NCBI RefSeq assembly: GCF_000003855.2
Contig: NW_003101681.1
Coordinates: 6,049,707 to 6,113,706, forward strand
DNA length: 64,000 nucleotides
Source of the DNA: Blastomyces gilchristii SLH14081
Taxonomy: Eukaryota; Ascomycota; Eurotiomycetes; Onygenales; Ajellomycetaceae
Reading direction: 5' to 3'
A model generated the notes under the pieces. The model was not told where the DNA came from. It saw only the letters and a list, made by a program, of their open reading frames with translations, and did not search any database. The position numbers were made by a program, and so were the translations under genes. Shown here one piece after another: positions 23,801 to 36,499 of this stretch; the stretch's first letter is position 1, and each line of letters opens with the position of its first letter.

Positions 23801-24784
23801 TGAATACTCAGAAGATTTTCTCTTTGAAATATTATCTCTAACACTTGTTAGAATAATAGATGTAATAAGCTTCACTCTATTCTTAAGTATTTCATTTGAG
23901 ATATCTTGACCAGGATTTCAATATAGCTCATTCTGTCTTTCAGATTTTAACAGTTTTATGCTTTCTTCAACTGCTTTTCAATCAGCTTTTTCAAAGTTAA
24001 ACTGATTAGAGAGAAGAGGATTTTCACTCATTTATTTTTCACTCAGTTCAATCTCAAATTGAATAATCTCATGATCTGATCCTGATGTCTCATTTGAATC
24101 AATAAACCAGTTTACAAGTCTTCTTTTCATTAGATTTTGTGATATGAAGATTAGATCTATAATAGATTTCTGTTTCTTGCCTTTTCTAAAGAATGTTTAT
24201 TGATCAGACTTATTAACCAAATCTATTGAATGCTCAAAGGTTCATTCAACTAGATTATCAGCTCTCACTGCTCTCTTGCATTCTGAATTTCATCAGGGAT
24301 GATGTGCATTGAAATCTTCTGCAATTATAGAGTTTCTTGATGAAGTTATGTTCAGAAATTCTCTATCAATTGTCCAGATATTGTTATTTTTCTTCAATAA
24401 CTTTTCATTATAGATATTTATAAGCTGTATAGTATCAAACTCATTTTCTTTATCTATAATATCACTCACCAGAATATCAGAGTCAGACATAATATCAAAT
24501 CTTAGATTAAATTGATATCTTGATCTCTTTCTTTCATAGATCACTACTCTTGACTTTATCTCAGACTTTTGAGGTAAAAAGCAGTAGTAGCTTGAATGAG
24601 AAATAATATAATTTTGCTCAGCATCAAAATTCAGTTTCTGAAGTAGTATAAAATCAACTTTTTGTTCAAATGTAATTTGAAGACAAGAATAAATACAATT
24701 TAAGTTTCTATTCACATTATTTTGAATAAATGTGATTTTTAAAGAGTTTTTAAACTTTTTTTGTTGTTTTTGTTATATATTCAT
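20829..24784 (-). pseudogene. LINE-2 ORF2: endonuclease, RT, RNase H
   Basis: Same architecture as the LINE-1 ORF2. The start is the ATG at 24784, which is in frame with the endonuclease. The endonuclease (24715-24293) is open for 140 codons but reads AEDFNAHHP, where LINE-1 has GDFNAHH. The frame then changes once between about 24293 and 23054 (a 1-nt deletion relative to LINE-3). RT includes the block around 22860-23054 (FIDIKEAFDHVSKSK). RNase H lies at about 21750-21370. The C-terminal Cys/His motif ends before the stop at 20829-20831. Many TGA-for-Trp stops occur. Confidence 0.9.
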
Positions 24785-24813
24785 ACTAAAAGAGAGTAGA
24801 GATAGAGTAGAAT

Positions 24814-26415
24814 CTAGTCACTATCATCAGATAGTAGATTATAACTATTTTAAAAAGTAGGGATCTCAACTACTTGTATTATATCTAGTTTATTATCAGA
24901 GTCATTTCTCAATTCTCTAATCTTAACAGGAGTTTGAGGATTCAAATTCTGTTTATATTTAGCTGAAGAATTGAAGTTTGAAGATTTAAATAGTTGAGAG
25001 TTTCTTCTTTTTAAGTTTATAGTTATAAGTCTACTAGCTTAACTCTTCTCTTCAGTTCTAGATTAACTTTGAGCTTCATCTTTTCTTCAGTTCTTTTGAG
25101 TTCTAGGAGTAAATGTACATTCTTTTGAGCTAGATGCATGTTTTTCTTTATAATTAGAGCACTTAAGCAGAGTGTGTTGACATATTTCATCTCTTTTTAA
25201 GCATGTTTCACATTTATACTCACTAGTTTTATGATCTCTGGCACAGAATGTATATTTTAAGTCTCTAAAATATGAGATTGTAAAGTGTTCATATCTTTGA
25301 CAGTTTGAACACTGTGTTTGAGCTTTGAGATTCATTCTTGAGTCTTTGTATTCATGAACTCTCATGTTCAAACCTGCTACTCTTACTTCAGAGATCTTTG
25401 ACTATTCAAGTGTTTTTATATATACTAGAATAGAGGCATTTCTTCTACTTTGTCTGAACTTAATTGAATTTAGTCATACAGGCTTCTTTCTCAGTTGAAT
25501 AGAGTTGTATTCTTTCAATTCATTTTTAAGAAGTAGCATTTCTTCTTCACAGTCAAAAATTTCAACTGAAATATTATAAAGAATGAATTTATCTCACTTT
25601 TCATCTCTTTCAGATAGAATTATTGTGTTTAACAAAGATTCTACTGCTAACTTTCAGAGATTCTCATTCTGAATAAGGAATTCAGCACTGAATTCAGGTA
25701 TTATAGTCAGAATAATGAAGTTTTCAAAGAATGATGACTCAATTGAAGCTATAACTAATTTTTGAACTTCAATATTAATCATTAACTGAGAAAAGAACTG
25801 CTGATTAATTTCATTTCTAATTCTGAAAATAAGATTTGAGTTTAGCTTGTTTCTTTGCAGAATGTTCTGATTTGAGACTTTGAGAATAAGTCTTCTATTT
25901 CTGAAGATTTGAAAGTTTTTCTCTTTTTACATTTTCTTTTTCACTTTTCTATGAATAGAGATATGATCAGTATTCTTCTCAGTTTTCTCAGGATTTTAAG
26001 CAGGTTTTGAGATAGCAGATTCAGAGACAGCAGATTCAGCTGCTTGAGCATATATTTTCTTCTGATTCAAAGAAGAAGAAGAAGTAGGAAAAAAAGAAGA
26101 AGAGTAAGATAAAGAGTCAGTAATTGTACTAGGAATTTTCAATGTTTTTTGAACTGTGTTTGAGATTTCAAGTTTAAACTTGATCATCTTCTGTAGTTGT
26201 CTAGCCTGAGCATGAAGAATTAATAGAACTTCTTCATTCATCTCACTCAGATACTGCTTTTCAAGAATCTTGCTTACTTTTTCAAGTTTCTGTATTTCAA
26301 GATCTTGTTGTTTCTCTATTTCTTCTTTCTTTCTTCTCTTCAGAATTTCAATCTCAGAAATAGCATTTGAGAAAGCATCTTTTTCCATATCAACTGAGTG
26401 TATTTTTGAACTCAT
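24814..26415 (-). pseudogene. LINE-2 ORF1, zinc-knuckle protein
   Basis: It starts at the ATG at 26415 and ends at TAG 24814-24816, 534 codons. The N-terminal 140 codons are intact (charged, coiled-coil-like, then Ser-rich). The zinc-knuckle cluster lies in 25371-25087, with the first motif's last Cys read as Tyr, as in LINE-1. It is separated from ORF2 by 29 bp. Stops elsewhere are at Trp/Gln positions. Confidence 0.9.
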
Positions 26416-27376
26416 TATTCTCACTCAATGAAAAGTTGATCAGACTGTTTCACTTGAGATATTTCTAAGTCTGTTTTCAATTGAAAAATTGATCAGACTG
26501 TTTCAAAAGAAGAATAAAAGACTTTTGTGTATAAAACACCTGATTTTTTTCACACTAGTTCAGTAACTAGGTTAGATTTTTAAAGAGAATCTAATAAACT
26601 AAAATTGATTTTTGAGATAAATCAATAAAATCTTTACAATCTCTTTCTTGAGATACAGTGAGAAAGAGTATGATATCAATTAATAATGAATCAGATAATA
26701 TGACAGTTTTTGAGAGAAAAACTGACAAAAAATAAATCAATTTTTTACAGAGAAATTAATTAAAACTATTCAATTTTATTCTAAATCATTCAATTCTTCT
26801 CACACAACAAGTGTGCAACTTAAATCAGTTAATAAAGAGTGTAAAAAAGAATTAAGTATTAATGAAAGCTCTTCAGTCACTGAAAAAGTAATTCTTATTT
26901 AAAAGAATATGAAATTATAACAGAAAACAGCTCTGTTTTTTATTCTTTGTAAGAATATTATATAAAATTCAGAGAAAAATATCTTACTTTTTCAAGAGAA
27001 GTAAAAAACTATTATTATTATTCTTCAATTATAGATGTATGCAGTCAGAGACTATGACATCTACCTGAGAACTTTTAGTTCTCAGGGTTTTTCCTATATC
27101 TGTAAAGTTAACTATTATACATTCATCAATTTCAGATATGCAAAATCAGAAAATTCCAGCCCAGAATACAAAAACTGTTTACAAATTGCAGTGTTTTAAC
27201 ATCTTCTGATACTTTGAAACCATTTGACAATATCATGACAAAGGAAAAGAGAACACAGTCTTAAAGATAGACACATTAAATAGATAGACAGAAAGAAATT
27301 GAAAGGAAAAGATAAAGTAAAGAAAGACTGTAACAAAACAAATTATTAAAAGATAGTATATAGCTGTTTTAACAGA

Positions 27377-30300
27377 CTATATCTGATTGATTTCCTCCTC
27401 TTCATATTCAGATAATTCTGAATTTAGTCATTTTCTTGTAGCTGCTTGAGTTTCTGATAGAAAGTCTATTAAATATTTAATTCCTGTCTCAGTTGAGAAT
27501 AAGAATCTCATATTTAATTGATTTAGATCATACTTCTCTTTCAATCTGACTCTGAGACTATTGTATAACACACAGTGTATTACAATATGCTCAGGATTCT
27601 CATTTGCATTGCAGAATGAGCATTCTATTGAGTCAAATCTATCATCAAATCTTTGTATATAAGATTTGAAATAGCCATGTTCTAGTTTCAGCTGTATTAT
27701 AGATGAGAATATTTTCTTTTTATATTTAATTGAACAAGATTTCCACTTGGGTTTTGTTTCAAATCTTGAATAATGTATACTCTTCTTTTGTTTCTGTCAG
27801 CTTTCATTCCACTTGTCTAAACAAGATTCTTTTATTTTTCTCTTTATAAAAGATCAGGACATAACTTTTTGAATAGATCTGCTTAATTCTGCACTCTTTT
27901 TTACAGCTGAATCAGCCAATTCATTGTCATGAATATTCATATAAGCAGGAACTCAGTGTAGATGAATTATCAGCTTTGATGTTCTTCTCTTTTGAATTTT
28001 TAAAACAGAGTTTAAGATCAGTTCAAGATTCATTTGATCATTATGAATCTGACTATTTCTAAGTCTTTTTAAAGCAGCTTGATTATCAGAGAATATTCAT
28101 ATCTCTTTCAAACTATTTCCTCTTTTATGAGATTTTATTTCTATGAGTTTGAAAGCTTTCACTATTACAAATAGTTCAGTATCAAAGACTTCAGATTCAC
28201 AGCCTAGATTTCAGAAATCTGAGATAAAATTGATATTATATTCAGTATAAGCAATGCCTGCATCTAATCTATTCAGATTCTCATTCTTTGAGTCATCTGA
28301 ATAAATCAGAATAGAGTCTTTTATCTTGATTGTAGAAATTCTCTTCAAATGCTGTTCACATTCTTTCTCTTTTAATAGTTCACTTATTTATAAGTCTATA
28401 AGAGATTCAAGCTTTTCTCTTCAGAGAGATAACTTCTCATGATTCACTTTTTCAACATTTAAAGAAGAAAATTGATTTTTAATCAGAGAGCATAGTCTGT
28501 AAAGTTGAGAAGACATTTTCTTTGAAGAATCATTTTCATTTCAATCAAGAAATCTATTCCAATCCAGTTCATTTTCAGAGTTAATTAATGAAAATGAAGA
28601 TGAGACTCTTTCTCTGATTATATGATTTGAGCTCATCTTTATAACTCTCAGAGCATAGTTCATACAGGCCTTTTCAAATCTAATAGCAGAAGAAGGAATT
28701 GAAGCTTCAATTTTCATTGCTTTAATAGGAGATGATTTGAATGCTCTCAGAATTCTTCTCAAGGCTCTGTTTTGCAGACTTTGAAAGAGTTCAGTGAAAT
28801 TCCCTTGATTATTTCACCAAACTTGAACTTCATAATTAGCTACTGATGTAATACAGGCTATATATAACTGTCTCATAGCCTGGAAGAATAGATCTCTCTC
28901 TGTATTTGATAGTCTGATTATGTTGTTCAATAGCCTTTCTGCCTTGACAGTTCTTTATTGAATGTGATATTTAAAGTTCAACTTGGAGTTTAACCATACT
29001 TCTAATCATTTGACATATACACTGGGTTTAATCTCTCTATTTAAAAGAGATAGAGACAGTTCTTTCTCATTGAATCTAGGAAAGAAATGAATTAACTCAG
29101 TTTTATTCATAGTAAATTGAATTTGATTGATATCTGCTCTAATAAAGATTTTCTTTACAGCTTCTTCAATCACTTTTAAATTCTTTTTAATAGTTTTTGA
29201 GCTGTAGACTAGATCAATATCATTCATATAACTCAGAGAACTCACTATTCTCATATTTCTATTCTTGAATAGATATGCAGTGTATATTGTAAATAAAATG
29301 AGTGAGATTGAAGATTCTTATGATACTTCTATTTTTATCTCAGTCTTGTCTTATTTCATTCTATCAAAGAAAAGTTGTATAATTCTTTTAGACATAAAAC
29401 AGTTAACTCATTTTATTAGAGAAAGTGACAGTTTTAACATCTTCAATGTCTGAATTAGCTTTGACTTTGAAACATGATCAAATGCTTCTTTTATATCAAT
29501 AAAAACTGCAGTTGAGACCAGACCTTCATGCTTTGCTATTTAAATATTATAAACAACTGAGAGAACAGTGTCAATTGCAGAACACTGTTTTCTATCTCTC
29601 ATTTATTCACTGAATAAAAGAGAATTACTGACAGAGCTTATAAAAGATATTTGAGTAGCTATTATCTTTTCTAAAAGCTTTCCTAGACAGTTCAATAGAG
29701 ATATTACTCTATATAACTTAGAAATTGAAGTTTTTCTATTAGACTTTGCAAGAATCACTCCAGTGGCTTCTCTTCAGTATTCAGAATGATATTCATTTTT
29801 CAAGAGATTGAAAAAGAGCTCAAAATATTCATTCTTTAAGTAGAAGTATATATTTTGAATAATCAAGTGATTAATTGAATCAGGCTCTGCAGCAGTCTTA
29901 ACTGAACTTGAGAAAATAGCTGACTCTAATTCATCTTGAGTAAGATCAGGCCATTCTCAGTCATTTTCATCAATATAGTTAAGAAGTGATATATTCTCTT
30001 CCTCTGAATCTGAATCTGATGAGTATTGAAAGAGAGTTCTTATAAAAGCTTGATATTTTTCCTTAAAAGAGTTTGCTGTATATGATTCATTCTGAAACTT
30101 ATATTCTAAGGTTAGAAGTTTTGCTACACTTCTTGTTTTAGTATAGTTAAAAGCTTTAAAAACTTCCTTCTCTTGTGCTTCTTTAAGAAATTTATTTCAG
30201 CAGTCTGTTTTAGCTTTTTTAATATCTGAAAAATATTCATTTCTGACAGCTTTGAACTCTTCATCAGATATTACATCATTCTTTCAATCTCTTCTAGCAG

Positions 30301-31333
30301 TAGCTAATTCTTTCCTTTTAGATGAGATATTCTCATTCCATCAAGGTTTTGAATACTCAGAAGATTTTCTCTTTGAAATATTATCTCTAACACTTGTTAG
30401 AATAATAGATGTAATAAGCTTCACTCTATTCTTAAGTATTTCATTTGAGATATCTTGACCAGGATTTCAATATAGCTCATTCTGTCTTTCAGATTTTAAC
30501 AGTTTTATGCTTTCTTCAACTGCTTTTCAATCAGCTTTTTCAAAGTTAAACTGATTAGAGAGAAGAGGATTTTCACTCATTTATTTTTCACTCAGTTCAA
30601 TCTCAAATTGAATAATCTCATAATCTGATCCTGATGTCTCATTTGAATCAATAAACCAGTTTACAAGTCTTCTTTTCATTAGATTTTGTGATATGAAGAT
30701 TAAATCTATAATAGATTTCTGTTTCATGTCTTTTCTAAAGAATGTTTATTGATCAGACTTATTAACCAAATCTATTGAATGCTCAAAGATTCATTCAACT
30801 AGATTATCAGCTCTCACTGCTCTCTTGCATTCTGAATTTCATCAGGGATGATGTGCATTGAAATCTTCTGCAATTATAGAGTTTCTTGATGAAGTTATAT
30901 TCAGAAATTCTCTATCAATTGTCCAGATATTGTTATTTTTCTTCAATGACTTTTCATTATAGATATTTATAAGCTGTATAGTATCAAACTCATTTTCTTT
31001 ATCTATAATATCACTCACCAGAATATCAGAGTCAGACATAATATCAAATCTTAGATTAAATTGATATCTTGATCTCTTTCTTTCATAGATCACTACTCTT
31101 GACTTTATCTCAGACTTTTGAGGTAAAAAGCAGTAGTAGCTTGAATGAGAAATGACATATTTTTACTCAGCATCAAAATTCAGCTCCTGAAGCAGTATAA
31201 AATCAACTTTTTATTCAAATGCAATTTGAAGACAAGAATAAATGCAATTTGAGTTTCTATTCACATTATTTTAAATAAATGTGATTTTTGAAGAGTTTTT
31301 AAACTTTTTTTGTTGTTTTTGCTGTATATTCAT
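27377..31333 (-). pseudogene. LINE-3 ORF2: endonuclease, RT, RNase H
   Basis: From the ATG at 31333 to the stop at 27377-27379 there are exactly 1319 codons with no net frameshift. This is the best copy for defining the start. The order is endonuclease (31093-30842 open; AEDFNAHHP motif), RT (catalytic box YMNDID at about 29230), RNase H (about 28330-27930) and a C-terminal Cys/His motif. Breaks are TGA at Trp and TAA/TAG at Gln codons. The start lies 23 bp after the ORF1 stop, so the two would be translated from one RNA by reinitiation or a similar route. Confidence 0.92.
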
Positions 31334-31356
31334 ACTAAAAGAGAGTAGAGTAGAAT

Positions 31357-32961
31357 CTAATCACTATCATCAGATAGTAGATTATAACTATTCTTAAAAG
31401 TAGGAATCTCAACTGCTTGCATTATATCTAGTTTATTATCAGAGTTATTTCTCAATTCTCTAATCTTAACAGGAGTTTGAGAATTTAAATTCTGTTTACA
31501 TTTAGCTGAAGCATTAGAGTTTGAAGATTTAGATAGTTGAGAGTTTCTTCTTTTTAAGCTTGCAGTTGTAAGTCTACTGGCTTGACTCTTCTCTTCAGTT
31601 CTAGATTGACTTTGAGCTTCATCTTTTCTCCAGTTCTTTTGAGTTCTAGAAGTAAACATACATTCTTTTGAGCTAGATGCATGTTTTTCTTTGCAATTAG
31701 AGCACTTAAGCAGAGTATATTGATAAATTTCATCTCTTTTTGAGCATGTTTCACATTTATGCTCACTAGTTTTGTGATCTCTAGTATAGAATGCACATTT
31801 TGAGTCTCTAAAATATGAGATTGCAAAGTGTCCATATCTTTGATAGTTTGAACACTGTGTTTGAGCTTTGAGATTCATTCTTGAGTCTTTGTATTCATAA
31901 ACTCTCATTTTCAAATCTGCTACTCTTACTTCAGAGATCTTTGACTGTTCAAGTGTTTTTATATATACTAGAACAGAGGCATTTCTCCTGCTTTGTCTGA
32001 ACTCAATTGAATTTAGTTATACAGGCTTCTTTCTCAGTTGAATAGAGTTGTATTCTTTCAATTCATTTTTGAGAAGTAGCATTCCTTCTTCACAGTCAAA
32101 AATTTCAACTGAAATATTATGAAGAATGAATTTATCCCACTTTTCATCTCTTTCAGATAGAATTATTGTGTTTAACAAAGATTCTACTGCTGACTTTCAG
32201 AGATTCTCATTCTGAATAAGGAATTCAGCACTGAATTCAGGCATTGTAGTCAGAATGATGGAGTTTTCAAAGAATGATAACTCAATTGAAGCTATAACTG
32301 GTTTTTGAACTTCAATATCAGTCATCAACTGAGAAAAGAACTGTTGATTAATTTTATTTCTGATTCTAAAAATGAGATTTGAGTTTAGCTTGTTTCTTAG
32401 CAGAATGTCCTGGTTTGAGACTTTGAGAATAAGTCTTCTATTTCTGAAGATTTGAAAGTTTTTCTCTTTTTATATTTTCTTTTTCACTTTTCTATGAATA
32501 GAGGCATGAGCAGTATTCTTCTCAGTTTTCTCAGGATTTTGAGCAGGTTTTGAGATAGCAGGTTTAGAGACATCAGATTCAGCTGCTTGAGCATATGTTT
32601 TCTTCTGATTCAAAGAAGAAGAAGAAGTAGAAAAAAAGAATGAAGAAGAGCAAGATGAAGAGTCAGTGATTGTACTAGGAATTTTCAATGGTTTTTGAAC
32701 TGTGTTTGAGATTCCAAGTTTGAACTTGATCATCTCCTGTAGTTGTCTAGTCTGAGCATGAAGAATTAACAGAACTTCTTCATTCATCTCACTCAGACAC
32801 TTCATTTCAAGAATCTTGCTTGCTTTTTTAAGTTCCTGTATTTCAAGAACTTGTTATTTCTCTATTTCTTCTTTCTTTCTTCTCTTCAGAATTTCAATCT
32901 CAGGAATAGCATTTGAAAAAGCATCTTTTTCCACATCAACTGAGTGTATTTTTGAACTCAT
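31357..32961 (-). pseudogene. LINE-3 ORF1, zinc-knuckle protein
   Basis: 535 codons from the ATG at 32961 to the stop at 31357-31359. The last 185 codons (31914-31357) are intact and carry the zinc-knuckle cluster, some of whose Cys codons read Tyr. This is followed by a Lys/Ser-rich tail. The N-terminal part has several stops. RNA binding is the role expected for the family. Confidence 0.9.
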
Positions 32962-33904
32962 TGTTTTCACTCAATGAAAAGTTGATCAGACTGTTTCAAT
33001 TGAGATATTTCTAAGTCTGTTTTCAATTGAAAAGTTGGTCAGACTGTTTCAAAAGAAGAATAAAAGACTTTTGTGTATAAAACACCTGATTTTTTTCACA
33101 CTAGTTCAGTAACTAGGTTAGATTTTTAAAGAGAATCTAATAAACTAAAATTGATTTTCAAGATAAATCAATAAAATCTTTACAATCTCTTTCTTGGGAT
33201 ACAGTGAGGAAAAGTATGATATCAATTGATAATAAATCAGATAATATGACAGTTTTTGAGAGAAAAACTGACAAAAAATAAATCAATTTTTTGCAGAGAA
33301 ATTGATTAAAACTATTCAATTTTATTCTAAATTATTCAATTCTTCTCACACAACAACAAGTGTGCAACTCAAATCAGTTAATAAAGAGTGTAAAAAAGAA
33401 TTAAGTATTAATGAAAGCTCTTCAGTCACTGAAAAAGTAATTCTTACTTAAAAGAATATGAAATTATGACAGAAAACAGCTCTGTTTTTAATTCTTTGTA
33501 AGAATATTGTGTAAAACCCAGAGAAAAACACCTTACTTTTTCAAGAGAAGTAAAAAACTATTTCTAAGATCTTTTTTTTTTATGCATTGACTGCTGCAGA
33601 AGAATGAGATAGAAACTGCTAAGATATACACTACTGTATACTCTCTATCAAGACTTTCCCTCTTCAGAGTCTTGATATTATAGAGAATATAAGTCTGTTT
33701 CTATATGATAATATAAATATTGCCAGCAGGATGTAGAGAAACTGGTTATTTATATCTCAAAATAGAAGACTTTGTCAATGATTATATCAATATAGAGTTA
33801 ATTCTCAAATTCAATAGAAATCTAGTGTTGCTGTTCTCAATCTCTTGCAGAATCTATTGAATATTAAGGTATTAAAACTAGATTTCATATATCTCACTGT
33901 GCAG

Positions 33905-34449
33905 GGATCAAAGGCTCAGTCAGACCTTGGGGTATACTGATTTTATAGTTATTGGCGTGCTGTTGACTCGTTGTTTGTTGATTATGTGCTTGATATTATC
34001 GCCGAGGTATCTTTTTGTATTTTTCTGCCGGGGATGGGCCAGATTGGGAAGGGCGGTACGAGGGTGGGACTTGGCGTTGGAGTTTTGGAACATCAAAGAT
34101 GGACAGGGTTTTCGCGGAGGTCGCTCCTCAGATATCTCCACAACTACAGATCGGGGATCTTCCAAAATCGAGAAGATTGGTGCATACGGCTAGGTCTCTT
34201 CACCTTACAATTTGTATGGCAATTTGGCCCGGGGTTGTGGTGTGGTAGGGGAGAATGGGGGATAATCCCACGCAGGAGTTCTGAACGACGTCTGGTTCAC
34301 ATTTGGCTGGATAACTCCACCACCACACGGGGTATGCGGTCGGTGATGGGGTCAAAATGCTCGTATGATCGAGGGCTTTTCGATGGATCTATCGGCGGGT
34401 TCTTATTCGAAAAATCAAGCGAGTTCGTGGTGGAGCGGTCGTTGATGTG
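33905..34449 (-). other. GC-rich 5' end of LINE-3 (least mutated patch)
   Basis: About 545 bp with abundant CpG, CCC and GGG, in sharp contrast to everything around it. The homologous patches of LINE-1 (about 1510-1990) and LINE-2 (about 35040-35487) carry stepwise G-to-A and C-to-T changes at the same sites. It is the probable promoter end of the LINE. Frames open on both strands reflect the lack of AT-rich stops. I do not recognise a protein. Confidence 0.75.
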
Positions 34450-34463
34450 AGTAAAAAACTATT

Positions 34464-35487
34464 TCTAAGATCTTTTTTTTTTTACATTAACTGCTACAGA
34501 AGAATGAGATAGGAACTGCTAAGATATACACTACTATATATTCTCTATCAAGACTTTTCCTCTTCAGAGTCTTGATATTATAGAGAATATAAGTCTGTTT
34601 CTATATAATAATATAAATATTGTCAGTGAGATGTAGAGAAACTGATTATTATATCTCAAAATAGAAGACTTTGTCAATGATTATATCAATATAGAGTTAA
34701 TTCTCAAATTCAATAGAAATCTAGTGTTGCTGTTATCAATCCCTTGCAGAATCTATTAAATATTGAGATATTAAAACTAGATTTAATATATCTCACTATA
34801 CAGAGATCAAAGACTCAGTCAGATCTTGAGATATACTGATTTTATACTTGTTATATCTGTTAATTATGTATCAAGTACAGTTGCTGAGGTATCTTTTTGT
34901 ACTTTTCTATCAGAGATGAGCCAGATTGAGAGAGATGATATGAGAATGAGACTTGATGTTGATGTCTAGATATACTGAAGACAGATCATGAAGATTGCAC
35001 TTCAGAAGTGACTGTTGATTATATACTTGATATTATCACTGAGATATCTTTTTGTATTTTTCTGCTGAGAATGGGCCAGATTAGAAAGGGCGATACAAGG
35101 GTGAGACTTGATGTTAGTGTTTTGAAACATCAAAGATGAACAGGGTTTTCACAGAGATCACTCCTCAGATATCTTCACAACTACAGATCAGAGATCTTTC
35201 AAAATCAAGAAGATTGATGCATATGACTAGGTCTCTTCACCTTACAATTTGTATGGCAATTTGGCCCGGGGTTGTGGTGTGATAGGGGAGAATGAGGGAT
35301 AATCCCACACAGGAGTTTCAAACAATGTCTGGTTCACATTTGGCTGAATAACTCCACCACCACACAGGGTATGCGGTCGGTGATGGGGTCAAAATGCTTG
35401 TATGATCGAGGGCTTTTTGATGGATCTATCGGCGGGTTCTTATTCGAAAAATCGAGCGAGTTCATGGTGGAGCGGTTGTTTTTTATG
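34464..35487 (-). other. LINE-2 5' UTR, continuation beyond LINE-3
   Basis: This is the outer part of the LINE-2 5' UTR after the LINE-3 insertion. It includes the T-run, an AT-rich middle, a duplicated segment of about 130-180 bp (around 34880-35070, containing two copies of the GTATCTTTTTGTA motif) and the partly mutated GC patch up to the 5' end. No coding potential is evident. Confidence 0.75.
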
Positions 35488-35501
35488 TCAGACTGTATTC
35501 A

Positions 35502-36400
35502 CAGCTGTGTATATACATTGATCACATTCAGTTGTGTGAATATGACAGCTTCTGTGAGATGATTGATTACATTCTCAATCAGAGATAGAGAATAGCAGCT
35601 CTTTGTTATCTTAAAGTTCAGATTGCAGTAGTCTATATATAATTTGAGATCTTTATCTTTTTTCTTTACAAACATCACAGAGGCTCTCACAGAGGTCTGT
35701 GAAGATTGAATAAAGTCATTCTTCAGATTCTTCTTTATATAGGCTTATAAGATCTCTGTCTTATAATGAAAGAGCTTATAGATTGATTCTCAGAAGAGTT
35801 TCTGCTCTTCTATCAAATCTATTATCAGATTCTTCTCATAGTGAGAAAGAAGCTCAGCTGTCTTTACTGAGCTGAATATCTCTGTAAGATCTCAGTATTT
35901 CTCTGATATCTGAAGCTCAGTTTTCATAACTGTGAGATTCTCAGACACTTATAAAGTCATTATATAGATAGACTTATCTTCTTTAATTAACTCTGCAGTA
36001 TTAACTGATTCTATCTCTGTAAGTAAGTCTGTTAACAATGATCAGAAGTATAAACCTGACTCACAGACAGCTATATATGAATTATGTCTTTGAAGTTATA
36101 CAAGTCTCAAGTACATGTTATCTGTGATATCTGTAATGATCACAGTTTCTGTAAATCTTCTTCAGGTTTCAGAGAGATCTTACAATTCAAAGATGACTCT
36201 TATAAGTCTCTCAGCTCTCAGATCTGAGTTCTTACACTCTGCTTATTATAAGAGCAGATTCTCAGTTTTCATCTTTCAGCTTATTCACTCTGTGAGCTTT
36301 AGAGACACTACAGTGATCTGAGATTCTGAGTTCATTAATACTTTTTATACTTGCAGAGCAGTAGCATTACAGTGCAGTCTCTTCTCATAAGTAAGTATTT
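35502..36400 (-). pseudogene. Gypsy-2 pol, proximal part: protease region and RT start
   Basis: Between 35690 and 35499 on the - strand the RT N-terminus is clear (FVKKKDKDLKLYIDYCNLN, then the NVINVYTQL block). It breaks at the LINE-2 target site and resumes at 20428. Upstream, to about 36400, is the expected protease position, but the active-site motif is too decayed for me to name. Confidence 0.75.
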
Positions 36401-36499
36401 TTATCAAGAGAGTAACAGATTCAGATGTCAGCTTCAAGACTCTTAAGAAGGCTGTTACTGACTCTGTCTGTGACTTCTTAAATTTCTATTTTGATTTGT

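Larger units (their letters stand above)
27014..34449 (-). mobile_element. LINE-3, full-length LINE nested in LINE-2
   Basis: The 14-bp target duplication AGTAAAAAACTATT at 27000-27013 and 34450-34463 marks an insertion into the LINE-2 5' UTR. The length is 7.44 kb. It lacks the internal 5' UTR duplication (about 180 bp) seen in LINE-1 and LINE-2. ORF2 is 27377-31333, ORF1 31357-32961, with the GC-rich 5' UTR end at 33905-34449. It must be younger than LINE-2, and its 5' end is the least mutated of the family. Confidence 0.95.
20443..35487 (-). mobile_element. LINE-2, full-length LINE, split by LINE-3
   Basis: The 3' end with ATT/AAT repeats is at 20443 and the 5' end at 35487. The 14-bp target duplication TCAGACTGTATTCA lies at 20429-20442 and 35488-35501, inside the Gypsy-2 RT. 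LINE-3 (27014-34449) interrupts its 5' UTR. The net length without LINE-3 is about 7.6 kb, like LINE-1. It has ORF2 (20829-24784) and ORF1 (24814-26415) on the - strand. Confidence 0.94.

Noticed and set aside
31554..31835. Second - strand frame inside LINE-3 ORF1
   Set aside because: It is out of frame with the conserved zinc-knuckle ORF1, and I take it as a shadow frame.
33920..34450. Overlapping open frames in the GC-rich LINE 5' patch (for example 33971-34450 and 34015-34248 on +, 33920-34165 on -)
   Set aside because: They are open on several frames because the patch is not AT-rich. The protein sequences are not kept as frames in LINE-1 or LINE-2, and the patch lies upstream of ORF1.
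33545..35487. Tandem promoter monomers at the LINE 5' end, as in some mammalian LINEs
   Set aside because: Two adjacent copies of the 1-kb 5' unit looked like tandem monomers, but the 14-bp duplication AGTAAAAAACTATT at 27000-27013 and 34450-34463 shows that one LINE is inserted inside the 5' UTR of another.
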